Below, piece after piece: positions 18,824 through 26,656 of a stretch of 64,000 nt of DNA. A program made the translations under genes and the position numbers. The stretch spans positions 62,001-126,000 of the forward strand of contig NZ_OCPC01000001.1 in NCBI RefSeq assembly GCF_900220985.1, in the 5' to 3' direction. The notes under the pieces were generated by a model. That model was not told where the DNA came from. It ran no database searches and saw only the letters and a list, made by a program, of their open reading frames with translations. Numbering within the stretch: the stretch's first letter is position 1; every line of letters begins with the position of its first letter. The stretch comes from Parahoeflea halophila. Lineage in GTDB: Bacteria > Pseudomonadota > Alphaproteobacteria > Rhizobiales > Rhizobiaceae.

Positions 18824-19719
18824 CAGCACCCCGTCGACCCGGTCTGAATGTGAAGGGCCTGAATGACGGGGGCATGGATGACGAATGCCTTGAAGGCAAA
18901 GGCTTGGATCTCGAGGGCATACAATCTTCAGGCGATAGCGGCGACCAGTCCCAGGAGGACGAACGCAACTACTTCGCTGAAAGCCGCCAGGGCAAGACCA
19001 GGGGCCGTGCACTCCAGACGGCCCCGCGCGACGCTGCAATCAATCCTGACGAACATTTTCACGGCCACCGCGACCGGCTCCGTCAGCGCTTCCGGGAAGG
19101 CGGGGACCGCGCCCTGGCCGATTACGAATTGCTGGAACTTTTGCTTTTCCGATTGATCCCGCGCCGCGACACCAAGCCGATCGCCAAGGCGCTTCTGGCA
19201 AGGTTCGGCTCGCTATCGGAAGTGCTCGGCGCCCCCGCTAAACTGCTTACCGAAGTCAAAGGCGTCGGCGACAGTGTGGCCACCGATCTGAAGCTGGTCG
19301 CCTCGATTGCCCACCGCATGCTCAAGGGCGAGCTCAGCGGCCGGCAGGTTCTCGCCTCATGGTCCTCGGTGATCGAATACTGCCGGGCAGCCATGGCGTT
19401 CGAACCCCGCGAACAGTTCCGTGTCCTGTTTCTCGACAAAAAGAACGCACTGATTGCCGACGAGGTTCAGCAGACAGGCACCGTCGACCACACCCCGGTC
19501 TATCCGCGCGAGGTGGTCAAGCGGGCGCTGGAGCTCTCGGCCACCGCCATCATACTGGTCCACAACCACCCTTCGGGCGACCCGACACCGTCACGCGCCG
19601 ATATCGAGATGACCAAGCTGATCATCGACACCGCCCGGCCGCTCGGCATCACCGTGCATGACCACATCATCATCGGAAAGGATGGTCACGCCAGTCTCAA
19701 GGGGCTGAAGCTGGTCTAG
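18820..19719 (+). CDS. radC: RadC/JAMM-domain DNA repair family protein with repetitive N-terminus
   Basis: 299 residues. About residues 65-150 hold the HhH-type region ([45 protein letters not shown]). Residues 170-299 are the JAMM domain with [23 protein letters not shown] and the zinc motif [14 protein letters not shown]. The cellular role is uncertain; the name is historical. The ATG overlaps the map stop. Residues 8-37 are six pentapeptide-like units (see the repeat entry), followed by an acidic linker absent from ordinary RadC. The stop codon shares CTAG with the stop of the convergent photolyase gene. Confidence 0.92.
   Translation: MTAPRRPGLNVKGLNDGGMDDECLEGKGLDLEGIQSSGDSGDQSQEDERNYFAESRQGKTRGRALQTAPRDAAINPDEHFHGHRDRLRQRFREGGDRALADYELLELLLFRLIPRRDTKPIAKALLARFGSLSEVLGAPAKLLTEVKGVGDSVATDLKLVASIAHRMLKGELSGRQVLASWSSVIEYCRAAMAFEPREQFRVLFLDKKNALIADEVQQTGTVDHTPVYPREVVKRALELSATAIILVHNHPSGDPTPSRADIEMTKLIIDTARPLGITVHDHIIIGKDGHASLKGLKLV
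18841..18930 (+). repeat. Six degenerate 15-bp units in the radC N-terminus
   Basis: Read in frame, the units are [25 protein letters not shown] and GIQSS. Each has a small residue, then a hydrophobic residue, then Asn/Asp/Glu/Gln and two variable residues. At DNA level most begin GGC-(C/T)TG or GGC-AT. The pattern suggests local 15-bp duplication followed by divergence. Confidence 0.65.
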
Positions 19720-21293
19720 CCGGCTGCTTGATCCTGCCATCCCTGCATTTCGTCACTGTCGAAGAAGCGCAAGGAATCGGTCCGGATCTCATCAAGCCGG
19801 CCGGGCTTCATCTTGCCAAGCGATCCCATAATCAGACCCATGCGGTGGTTATTCCTGAGACTTTCCTCGTTCTCAGAGAGGAAGTTCCAGTAGAGATAGT
19901 TGAAGGGACAGGCGTTCTCGCCTGCCTTCTGCTTGACGTCGTAGCGGCAGGAGCTGCAGTAATCGCTCATCTTGTTGATGTAGGACCCGGACGCCGCATA
20001 GGGTTTTGAAGCAACGAACCCGCCGTCGGCAAATAGGGCCATCCCTACCACATTCGGCATTTCCACCCATTCATAGGCATCCGCATAGACAACCAGGAAC
20101 CATTCCTGAACCTGTCGCGGGTCTATTCCAGCCAGCAGGCAGAAATTGCCGATCACCATCAGCCGCTGGATATGGTGGGCGTAGGCGTTAGCCTTGGTCT
20201 CCGCAATCGCCTGGCCGAGGCAGTTCATGACAGTTTCACCCGACCAGAAGAATTCCGGCAGCGGGCGCCGCGCATCCAGTGCATTGGCGCTCGCATAGTC
20301 CGGCATTTTGAGCCAGTAGACGCCGCGAACAAACTCGCGCCAGCCGATGATCTGGCGGATGAACCCTTCCACGGCGTTGAGCGGCGCGGCCCCATCGCGG
20401 TAGGCTTTCTCTCCCCTCTCGCAACACTCCCTCGGATCGAGCAACCCGCAATTGATCAGCGAAGAAAGATGGCTGTGAAACAACAGCGGCTCGCCCTGTT
20501 TCATAGCGTCCTGCCAGTCGCCGAAACCGGCGAGCGCCTCCCCCACGAACCAGTCGAGATAGGCCTCGGCATCCTTGCGCGTAACCGGGTAGTCGAACGG
20601 CTCCAGGTCTCCGAAATGCGTCTCGAAGCGGTCTGCCACCAGATCCATGACATCGCGGGTTATCTGGTCAGGCTCGAACTTCGGACGCACAGGTACCGTG
20701 ATCGAATCGGGCAGCGATTTGCGGTTGTCGGCATCGAAATTCCACTGACCGCCCTCCGGTTCACCATCGGTCATCAGGTATCCGGTGCGGCGCCGCATCT
20801 CGCGGTAGAAATATTCCATCCGCAGCGATTTGGGCTGCTCGCCGCTGTCAGTCGTAGCCCAGCTGACAAACTCCTCGTGACTTGCCAGAAACCTGTGGTC
20901 GGTGAGAATATCAAATTCCACCGCGAGCTCCTCGCGCCAGTTTTCCGCCGCCTCAAGCACGCGAAGTTCGGACGGTTCCGTCATCACCACCCGGTCTGGC
21001 TTGTGCCGGTCGACAGCCTGCGCCAGGGCGCCGCCGAAATCACCCGGATTGTCCTCGTCATCAAGCCTTAGATAATCAACGGTGAAACCCTCGCCGCGCA
21101 GGTCCTCGGCAAAGTGCCGCATGGCGGAAAACAGGAATGCGATCTTCTTCTTGTGATGTTTGACGGACGTGGCCTCTGCACTCACCTCCGCCATGAAGAT
21201 CACGTCGCGGTCACGTGCAGCGCCGTCGAGGCTTGAAAGGCCACGCGACAATTGATCGCCCAGCAAAAAACGCAGAACTTTTTCCTTCGCCAT
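19716..21293 (-). CDS. phrB: Iron-sulfur (6-4) photolyase / bacterial cryptochrome (PhrB/CryB type)
   Basis: 525 residues of the deoxyribodipyrimidine photolyase-related (FeS-BCP) family. The start [16 protein letters not shown] matches. Four cysteines expected to bind a [4Fe-4S] cluster are present: Cys358 (MNCLGQ), Cys446 and Cys449 (YCSSC) and Cys462 ([11 protein letters not shown]). Their spacing (88, 3, 13) equals that of Agrobacterium PhrB. The active-site His pair (YAHHIQRL, 373-374) and [10 protein letters not shown] are also conserved. It repairs (6-4) photoproducts with FAD and a lumazine-type antenna, or acts as a photoreceptor as CryB does in Rhodobacter. ATG 21293 has a GAGGG site; a GTG lies 6 nt upstream. 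It is convergent with radC, with overlapping stops. Confidence 0.93.
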   Translation of the reverse strand: MAKEKVLRFLLGDQLSRGLSSLDGAARDRDVIFMAEVSAEATSVKHHKKKIAFLFSAMRHFAEDLRGEGFTVDYLRLDDEDNPGDFGGALAQAVDRHKPDRVVMTEPSELRVLEAAENWREELAVEFDILTDHRFLASHEEFVSWATTDSGEQPKSLRMEYFYREMRRRTGYLMTDGEPEGGQWNFDADNRKSLPDSITVPVRPKFEPDQITRDVMDLVADRFETHFGDLEPFDYPVTRKDAEAYLDWFVGEALAGFGDWQDAMKQGEPLLFHSHLSSLINCGLLDPRECCERGEKAYRDGAAPLNAVEGFIRQIIGWREFVRGVYWLKMPDYASANALDARRPLPEFFWSGETVMNCLGQAIAETKANAYAHHIQRLMVIGNFCLLAGIDPRQVQEWFLVVYADAYEWVEMPNVVGMALFADGGFVASKPYAASGSYINKMSDYCSSCRYDVKQKAGENACPFNYLYWNFLSENEESLRNNHRMGLIMGSLGKMKPGRLDEIRTDSLRFFDSDEMQGWQDQAAG

Positions 21294-21431
21294 CAGCACC
21301 CTCGGTTCACATCAGCCCCCTGAAACAGCCCCATCCCTGTACCATACGCTCTTCAACACAAGATGGATTGGCAGATTCTCGGCATCAGCCGGAATGGGCA
21401 TTGCACCAATGCGGCTTCGGCCCGTGAACGC

Positions 21432-21457
21432 AAAAACGCCGGAGCAGAGCCCCGGCG
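21432..21457 (-). terminator. Intrinsic terminator of tig
   Basis: On the reverse strand CGCCGG / CCGGCG form the stem around a 9-nt loop, followed by TTTTT, 28 bp after the tig stop. Confidence 0.8.
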
Positions 21458-21485
21458 CTTTCAAACAGTTTGGAAGTGCTGTGGC

Positions 21486-22907
21486 TTATTCGGCCGCAGT
21501 GTCGTCCTTCTTGGCAGCCTTTTTCTTGGCCGGCGCCTTTTTCTTCGGCGCGGGCTTTTCAGAAGCCTCGGCCTCGTCTTCGGCCATCAACTCGTCCTTC
21601 GTCACCGTCTTGTCGGTCACGTCAATGACGGTCATCAGATGGTCAATGGTCTTTTCTTCGAAGATCGGGGCCCGCAGCGAGGCAACAGCACCTGGAGTCT
21701 TCTGGAAGTATTCGTAGATTTCCTTCTCCTGGCCCGGGAACTTGCGGACCTGCTCGAACAGCGAGCGCTGCAGCTCATCGTCGCTGACCTGCACACCGGC
21801 CTCTTCACCGATCTTGGAGAGGACCAGTCCGAGACGGACGCGGCGTTCGGCCAGTGTGCGATACTCTTCGCGCGCGGCTTCTTCCGTGGTGTCCTCATCG
21901 GCAAATGTCTTGCCGTTGTCAGACAGTTCCTGGTTGATCTGGCGCCAGATGCTTTCGAATTCGGCGTCAACCAGCTTGGATGGCGTGTCGAACTTGTGCG
22001 TTTCGTCGAGCTGGTCGAGGATCTGCCGCTTCAGCTTCTGACGCGTCACCTGGCCATACTGATCTTCGATCTGCGAACGGACGATCTCACGCAGCTTGTC
22101 TGCGGACTCAAGACCAAGGGTCTTGGCCAGTTCGTCGTTGATTTCCAGTTCGCCCGGTGCGGCAACCGCCTTCACCTTGATGTCGAACGTGGCTTCCTTG
22201 CCAGCAAGATGGGCTGCCTGGTACTCCGCCGGGAATGTGACCGTGATCACCTTCTCGTCGCCTTCCTTGAGGCCGATGAGCTGCTCTTCGAAACCCGGGA
22301 TGAACCGGTTCGAGCCGATTACCAGCTCCGCATCCTGGTCAGCGCCACCTTCAAAAGCTTCGCCATCGACCTTGCCAAGGTAATCGATCGTCACCTTGTC
22401 GCCGTCTGCGGCCTTGCCGGACTTGGGCTCGAACGTGCGGCTGTTCTCGGCCACGCGAAGCACCTGTTCCTCGACTTCCTCGGCCGGAACCTCGACGACT
22501 TCGCGGACGACCTTGAACTTCGACATGTCGGCAAGATCGAATGCCGGGATGATTTCATAGGCGATGGTGAACTCGAAATCGGCTTCGCCCTTGAGGATGG
22601 CGTCAGCTTCCTTCTCGTCTTCCGTCATCTTGATTTCCGGCTGGGTGGCGGACCGTTCGCCGCGCTCGGCCAGGATAGAGGTCGGCTTTTCCTGGATCAT
22701 TTCATTGACCAGCTGCGCCATGATCGACTTGCCGTACATCTTTTTCAGGTGCGAAATCGGCACCTTGCCGGGGCGGAAGCCCTTGATCTGCATCTTGCCC
22801 TTGGCTTCGGCAAGCTTTTCGTTCATCTGCGATGTCATGTCCGCAGCGGGAACGACAACCTTCAATTCGCGCTTCAGCCCTTCGGCAAGCGTTTCGGTAA
22901 CCTGCAT
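21486..22907 (-). CDS. tig: Trigger factor (ribosome-associated chaperone and prolyl isomerase)
   Basis: 473 residues. The N-terminal ribosome-binding domain contains the signature [17 protein letters not shown]. The FKBP-type PPIase domain (about 160-245) has [25 protein letters not shown] and [22 protein letters not shown]. The C-terminal chaperone arms end in an Ala/Lys/Glu-rich tail ([20 protein letters not shown]), common in alphaproteobacteria. It meets nascent chains at the ribosome exit. ATG 22907 ([10 protein letters not shown]) fits the family start and has an AAGG site. The frame extends upstream to 22997, but that leader is not family-like. Confidence 0.96.
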   Translation of the reverse strand: MQVTETLAEGLKRELKVVVPAADMTSQMNEKLAEAKGKMQIKGFRPGKVPISHLKKMYGKSIMAQLVNEMIQEKPTSILAERGERSATQPEIKMTEDEKEADAILKGEADFEFTIAYEIIPAFDLADMSKFKVVREVVEVPAEEVEEQVLRVAENSRTFEPKSGKAADGDKVTIDYLGKVDGEAFEGGADQDAELVIGSNRFIPGFEEQLIGLKEGDEKVITVTFPAEYQAAHLAGKEATFDIKVKAVAAPGELEINDELAKTLGLESADKLREIVRSQIEDQYGQVTRQKLKRQILDQLDETHKFDTPSKLVDAEFESIWRQINQELSDNGKTFADEDTTEEAAREEYRTLAERRVRLGLVLSKIGEEAGVQVSDDELQRSLFEQVRKFPGQEKEIYEYFQKTPGAVASLRAPIFEEKTIDHLMTVIDVTDKTVTKDELMAEDEAEASEKPAPKKKAPAKKKAAKKDDTAAE

Positions 22908-23086
22908 GTTCAAACCTTCATTTCCTCGCGACTGCGACCGTTCGGGTTGGCCCCGCGACTGGGCCGGTGTTCCGGCGTCGCTTGTGGCTTTCTTCATTCT
23001 AAGCCCCAGACCGGATCAACCGACTGAACGCCTTCGTGCATGCCCTGCCATCCAGCGCCATCTGACGCACGGACCGGACTGTAATT

Positions 23087-23171
<85 letters not shown>

Positions 23172-23321
23172 CTTTAGGGCCGCAAAACCACGCTCGCGCG
23201 AGGCGACCCTGAACGCGGTCGCTCTATATCACCCGATTGGCGGCGATCAAAGGAAAAATCACCCGATCCGGCACGGTTTGTACGATTGCGCACCGGTCCC
23301 GGTGAATTCAAGGCCGGCTTT

Positions 23322-23930
23322 TCAATAGAGCGGCTCTTCATAAAGGGCTTTTCCGTCGATCATGATGCGGGCAATCTGCGCATCGCCATCATCGGAGATG
23401 CGCACGGCCACCGTCGTCCGCTGCTGGTTGCGGGCCGCTTCGATCTCGAGCCCCTCACCTTCCGGCACATAGTAACGCTCGATCCCGAAACTGAGTAACA
23501 GCTCGCCAGCCACGCTTTCGGAGGAGGCGGAACGGCTCAATCGGAGCGGCTCGCTCCTGAGGAAGACCTCTCCGGGTTCGCGGTCGACCGGCTTGTTCAG
23601 GCTGACAGCCTTGACCACACCCAGACCGTCCTCCCCGGTGCGCAGCGTCAACCAGAGCTTCGCCGGCCTGTCACGCGGCGGCAATTCGCCTTCGAACAGG
23701 GAGCCGTCGACACCGGAAATCTCTTCATAGCGCAACTGCACATAATCCCCGCGCATGAAATCCCTGGGGTCGACGGGCGCCGTCTTGAGCACGATCTCGG
23801 CGCCATTCCGCAAGATCGCCGCACGATCGAGAATCATCCATCCGGGCAGTCCGACCAGCACGGCGCTGGCAATCAGCAGTGCCACGATAGGGTGGAGCTC
23901 ACGCCGCAACAGGTGCAAGAATGCCTTCAT
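23322..23930 (-). CDS. GDYXXLXY-domain membrane protein
   Basis: 202 residues. One N-terminal transmembrane segment (about 14-34, IVALLIASAVLVGLPGWMIL) is followed by an extracytoplasmic domain with the family motif MRGDYVQLRYEE. A second conserved stretch near the end reads LSFGIERYYVPEGEG. The function of the family (GDYXXLXY) is unknown. The gene overlaps the DUF2157 gene by 4 bp, and these two families commonly occur side by side, so they probably form a membrane complex. It is the last gene of the pair. Confidence 0.88.
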   Translation of the reverse strand: MKAFLHLLRRELHPIVALLIASAVLVGLPGWMILDRAAILRNGAEIVLKTAPVDPRDFMRGDYVQLRYEEISGVDGSLFEGELPPRDRPAKLWLTLRTGEDGLGVVKAVSLNKPVDREPGEVFLRSEPLRLSRSASSESVAGELLLSFGIERYYVPEGEGLEIEAARNQQRTTVAVRISDDGDAQIARIMIDGKALYEEPLY

Positions 23931-25042
23931 GGCTGCATCCCTTCTTTCTTGAACCGCTTTTCAAGACGCATCATGGCATAGGCCAATGCGCCCAGAACCA
24001 GTCCGCCGAAGAATAAGAAGCCCGCGCTTCCAAGCAGGGAACCCAGCGTTTCCCCGACGATGTAAATCGTCTCGCAACAGAAGGCGAAATAGGCGAACCG
24101 GCGAATCATCCTGTTCTCCCCGCCGGCCACCACCAGCACACAGACGCTGGTCCCGAGCACCAGCGCCGCAAACGCCATGGATCCCGGAAGACTGGCAATA
24201 TCTGAATCCGCCTGCACCAGACCCAGGCCGCCAAGCAGCAGCACGGCTCCGTAGGCTGACAAGGTCCCATGCCTTTCAACCGGAGCATCTGGCGGCAGCG
24301 GCAACAGCGATCCGGTGGCAAAGACGAGTGCCCCGATCGCTGCCAGAAGGTAACCCGGATTGAGGTCCGTTGCCTCCTCGAAGATCCAGACCATCAGGCA
24401 CAGCAGCATGACTGCCCCGAGGTGCCCGGCCATGGTGGAGCGGGACCGCCACGCGGCTATCCCGACTGCAACCGTGAGACTGAGAGCCAAACCATATCCC
24501 GTCAGGTCCGGGCCGGACCAGGAACTGAACATCCCCAGACCGTCGGACACCGAAAACAGGTAGCCAAGACCCAGAAAGCCTGCGCTGATCGCAGCCAGGG
24601 GCGAGGAAAACGAGAGCGATACGACAAGGGCGCCGAAGGTCCAGCTCAGAAGAAAATCTGCCTCGTCGCCGCTCAGGTGATACATCTGCCCTACAAGCGC
24701 GATCCCCGCACCGAAACAAAGCAGGGTGAAAACCAGCATTGCTTCGGCAATCCAGTGAGCGTTCCTGAGCGCGGCAAGGGCAGCCCCCGAGAGCCCCCCT
24801 ATTATAAAGAGAAAGATCAACGCCACCCGCAACGGACGCGCGATGGCCTCCCAGTTGGCCGCCACGAGTGCAATCACGGCAGCACCGAACAGCACCGCCG
24901 CCAGAACCGCGAGCACGCTGGAAAGGCTCAATCCGGTGTGCCGGCGGTCATGGTCCTCAAGCAGCGCCTTGGCTTGGGTCGCTTCAAGCAAGCCGTGTTC
25001 GACCCACTGGTCGATCTCCCGCGCCAAATATCTTCGCAGCAT
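23927..25042 (-). CDS. DUF2157 polytopic membrane protein
   Basis: 371 residues. A cytoplasmic N-terminal helix region (REIDQWVEHGLLEATQAKALLEDHDRR) precedes about 10-12 hydrophobic segments; ALIALVAANWEAIARPLR is the conserved DUF2157 start. GQMYHLSGDEADFLLSWT is another family-like stretch. The protein is in the inner membrane and its activity is unknown. Its end overlaps the start of the GDYXXLXY gene (ATGA type), indicating translational coupling. No enzyme motif was seen. The upstream 270 bp hold the divergent DUF1127 promoter. Confidence 0.88.
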   Translation of the reverse strand: MLRRYLAREIDQWVEHGLLEATQAKALLEDHDRRHTGLSLSSVLAVLAAVLFGAAVIALVAANWEAIARPLRVALIFLFIIGGLSGAALAALRNAHWIAEAMLVFTLLCFGAGIALVGQMYHLSGDEADFLLSWTFGALVVSLSFSSPLAAISAGFLGLGYLFSVSDGLGMFSSWSGPDLTGYGLALSLTVAVGIAAWRSRSTMAGHLGAVMLLCLMVWIFEEATDLNPGYLLAAIGALVFATGSLLPLPPDAPVERHGTLSAYGAVLLLGGLGLVQADSDIASLPGSMAFAALVLGTSVCVLVVAGGENRMIRRFAYFAFCCETIYIVGETLGSLLGSAGFLFFGGLVLGALAYAMMRLEKRFKKEGMQP

Positions 25043-25224
25043 AATTTGATTCTTCTCTTGAACTGGCCCGGCTGCAGATTACATCAGCGTCCGATGCGGG
25101 CCAATGATGGCATTACAGGCACTTTGCATCGCAGTATCATGGATTTGCACAGCTATGCGGCAAGCCCAGCTGATTCCCTGAGCAGCCATGCAAACTTGGA
25201 ATAGCTTCCATGAAATTATTGCAC

Positions 25225-25253
25225 TGCACAAATCGATTGAATGCCCCTATATT
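25225..25253 (+). promoter_or_regulatory. DUF1127 promoter, copy 1
   Basis: TGCACA (25225-25230), 17 nt, TATATT (25248-25253). It sits in a larger block shared with copies 2 and 3: CTGCACAAA, exactly 13 nt, CCTATAT. The start codon lies 59 bp after the -10 box. Confidence 0.75.
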
Positions 25254-25312
25254 CAAGTCATCGGAACGCCACGGTGGTGGGCCGAACAACAGCAGGACAG
25301 AGGATGACATCG

Positions 25313-25453
25313 ATGAAACTGATCAAATCCTTCGCCAGCTGGCGGAAATACCGCGAAACATGCGTCGAGCTGAACAGGCTTTCCGAACGCGAGTTGAGCG
25401 ACATAGGCATGTCACGAAGCGATATTCCATTCGCTGCACGGCGCGCCCTGTAA
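25313..25453 (+). CDS. DUF1127 mini-protein A
   Basis: 46 residues, basic and Arg-rich: a first amphipathic helix (MKLIKSFASWRKYRETCVEL) and the DUF1127 core LSERELSDIGMSRSDIPFAAR. The ATG at 25313 has an AGAGGATG site; in-frame Met codons at 25304 and 25241 are less likely starts. DUF1127 proteins are small, helical and abundant in alphaproteobacteria. In Rhodobacter one member (CcaF1) is an RNA-binding protein made from the same transcript as the CcsR sRNAs. In Brucella several are activated by the LysR-type regulator VtlR. Three CCTCC-loop hairpins follow immediately, as at the Rhodobacter locus. Confidence 0.92.
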   Translation: MKLIKSFASWRKYRETCVELNRLSERELSDIGMSRSDIPFAARRAL

Positions 25454-25468
25454 GAAATTCAAGAATTC

Positions 25469-25505
25469 GGAGCGGCTTCCTCCTCCTCCTCCCAAAAGCC
25501 GCTTC
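25469..25505 (+). ncRNA. CcsR/cuckoo-type hairpin 1
   Basis: A 10-bp stem (25469-25478 with 25496-25505, one G-U pair) encloses a 17-nt loop reading CCTCCTCCTCCTCCCAA. The loop is complementary to Shine-Dalgarno sequences. It starts 15 bp after the DUF1127 A stop. Confidence 0.8.
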
Positions 25506-25510
25506 GATGT

Positions 25511-25543
25511 GACTGGTGTTCATCCTCCTCCCGAACATCAGTC
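25511..25543 (+). ncRNA. CcsR/cuckoo-type hairpin 2
   Basis: An 11-bp stem (GACTGGTGTTC / GAACATCAGTC, one G-U pair) encloses an 11-nt loop ATCCTCCTCCC. It is separated from hairpin 1 by 5 nt, so it is probably processed from the same transcript. Confidence 0.8.
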
Positions 25544-25553
25544 TTTACAAATG

Positions 25554-25596
25554 ACGCTCACCGGATCCTCCTCCCCCGGTGAGCGTTATTTTTTTG
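25554..25596 (+). ncRNA. CcsR/cuckoo-type hairpin 3 with terminator U-tract
   Basis: An 11-bp stem (ACGCTCACCGG / CCGGTGAGCGT) encloses the same 11-nt loop as hairpin 2 (ATCCTCCTCCC). It is followed by TATTTTTTTG, so this hairpin also ends the DUF1127 A transcript. Confidence 0.82.
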
Positions 25597-25735
25597 TCCA
25601 GCGTCGAGCCTGGTTCCGGAGCAGCAGCCGCCATATCAGCGCCGGTCAGGCCCTATGCCATCAGATCAACCTGCCGGGGATGTTTCTTTAGGCGCGCGAC
25701 CCGCGGCCTACATGATCGCACCCCATGCGATAAAA

Positions 25736-25761
25736 CGTTAACTCGCAAGGGTTTGTTAACG
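25736..25761. repeat. GTTAAC inverted repeat upstream of DUF1127 B
   Basis: CGTTAAC, 12 nt, GTTAACG: a perfect 7-bp inverted repeat centred about 56 bp before the -35 box of promoter copy 2. A regulator site is possible; no equivalent was seen before copies 1 and 3. Confidence 0.45.
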
Positions 25762-25803
25762 CGCATTGCAGATTTCGCATGGCTCCTTTGCGATATTCCG
25801 CAC

Positions 25804-25832
25804 TGCACAAATCGACTGTCTATTCCTATATC
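25804..25832 (+). promoter_or_regulatory. DUF1127 promoter, copy 2
   Basis: TGCACA (25804-25809), 17 nt, TATATC (25827-25832), within CTGCACAAA, 13 nt, CCTATAT. The 60-bp leader before the start codon is similar in length to copy 1. Confidence 0.75.
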
Positions 25833-25891
25833 AGGATCAACGAAACACGGCGTACTGAACACCATCAGCGCCACATTGAAAGGCAATGACC

Positions 25892-26035
25892 ATGAACTTC
25901 CGTAAGGCTTACAAAGACTGGCGCGACTACCGCAACACCGTCAATGAACTGTCCCGCATGTCCGAGCGCGAACTCAACGACCTCGGCATCTCCCGCGGTG
26001 ACATCCCGTTCGTTGCTCGCCGTCCCGCCCGGTAA
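25892..26035 (+). CDS. DUF1127 mini-protein B
   Basis: 47 residues: MNFRKAYKDWRDYRNTVNEL, then SRMSERELNDLGISRGDIPF and VARRPAR. It is closely related to protein A (same W-R-Y-R spacing, SERELxDxGxSRxDIPFxARR) and is probably a paralogue. It is short enough to be missed by default gene callers but has its own promoter, a start codon in the right place and a terminator 47 bp after the stop. Predicted to be a basic, two-helix cytoplasmic protein. The DUF1127 role is described under protein A; the function of this copy is not known. Confidence 0.9.
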   Translation: MNFRKAYKDWRDYRNTVNELSRMSERELNDLGISRGDIPFVARRPAR

Positions 26036-26081
26036 GAACTGAAGACCTCTGCCCGGTTCCAACAACCGGTCATTCAAAACG

Positions 26082-26112
26082 GCGTCCTGGCAACAGGGCG
26101 CTGTTTCTGTTT
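26082..26112 (+). terminator. Intrinsic terminator of DUF1127 B
   Basis: An 8-bp stem (GCGTCCTG / CAGGGCGC, one G-T pair) with GCAA tetraloop, followed by TGTTTCTGTTT. The loop lacks a CCTCC motif, unlike the hairpins after gene A. Confidence 0.7.
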
Positions 26113-26309
26113 CGGATCTGGTCAATCCGGATGGACGAGCCACGGTAATCGCGCCCAGCACATTTGGGGCCAATGAGGCAACAAATCCAGCACAGGATTA
26201 TCGGAAGGATACGATGCAACAGATGCCACTTTTCAAGGCATCTTCAAAGCTTGACGAAGCTCTAGTGGAGCCATTCCGGTTGCGCATATCTGGACTGCAA
26301 ATATTGCGC

Positions 26310-26338
26310 TGCACAAACGGGTGGCAAACGCCTATATT
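26310..26338 (+). promoter_or_regulatory. DUF1127 promoter, copy 3
   Basis: TGCACA (26310-26315), 17 nt, TATATT (26333-26338), within CTGCACAAA, 13 nt, CCTATAT. The spacer sequence differs from copies 1 and 2, so the retained elements stand out. Confidence 0.75.
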
Positions 26339-26401
26339 GTAGGCATCAGAGTGAACAATTCGACATCAACGCCCGCACCGGGCGCATCCAAGGAGACTGC
26401 C

Positions 26402-26548
26402 ATGAAAATTTTCAGCAGAGCCCGCAGCTGGATGAAGTCTCGCCAGACCGCACAGCAGCTTGCAAATCTGTCCAACGAAACCCTGGCCGACATCGGCCTG
26501 ACCCGTTTCGACATCGACAATGTGGCCCGCGGCCTTCGTACCCGCTAA
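26402..26548 (+). CDS. DUF1127 mini-protein C
   Basis: 48 residues, more distant from A and B: MKIFSRARSWMKSRQTAQQL, then ANLSNETLADIGLTRFDIDNVARGLRTR. It keeps the L-D-I-G-x-x-R-x-D-I core of DUF1127. A strong ribosome site (AAGGAG) precedes the ATG at 26402; an upstream in-frame ATG (26321) lies inside the promoter and is rejected. A terminator follows at once, so it is monocistronic under its own promoter. Likely basic and cytoplasmic; specific function unknown. Confidence 0.92.
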   Translation: MKIFSRARSWMKSRQTAQQLANLSNETLADIGLTRFDIDNVARGLRTR

Positions 26549-26572
26549 TCGCATCTGTCATGACCGTTCGTT

Positions 26573-26602
26573 ACGGCGTCCCTCGGGGCGCCGTTTTCGT
26601 TT
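26573..26602 (+). terminator. Intrinsic terminator of DUF1127 C
   Basis: Stem ACGGCGTCC / GGGCGCCGT (one T-G pair) with a 4-nt loop, followed by TTTTCGTTT. Confidence 0.75.
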
Positions 26603-26656
26603 GCGGCCGGACAAAACATCTTTGAGACGGGATCGCGCCCGTGGTAAACGGACGTC

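Larger units (their letters stand above)
25454..25891 (+). other. Non-coding stretch between DUF1127 genes A and B
   Basis: Holds three CCTCC-loop hairpins (25469-25596), a GTTAAC inverted repeat (25736-25761) and promoter copy 2 (25804-25832), all listed separately. Nothing else is evident in 25600-25730. Confidence 0.7.
26036..26401 (+). other. Non-coding stretch between DUF1127 genes B and C
   Basis: Contains the terminator of gene B (26082-26112) and promoter copy 3 (26310-26338). Nothing supported lies in between. Confidence 0.6.

Noticed and set aside
18589-18924. Reverse-strand frame with a striking [15 protein letters not shown] pattern
   Set aside because: It is the antisense reading of the 15-bp repeats in radC and of map; the periodicity is inherited from the sense repeats.
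21363-23027. 554-codon + frame over tig
   Set aside because: Fully antisense to trigger factor, whose domains are complete; no family signature in the antisense product.
26082-26602. Further cuckoo-type sRNAs after DUF1127 B and C
   Set aside because: The hairpins there are ordinary terminators with a GCAA loop or a short TC-containing loop; no CCTCC motif in a loop.
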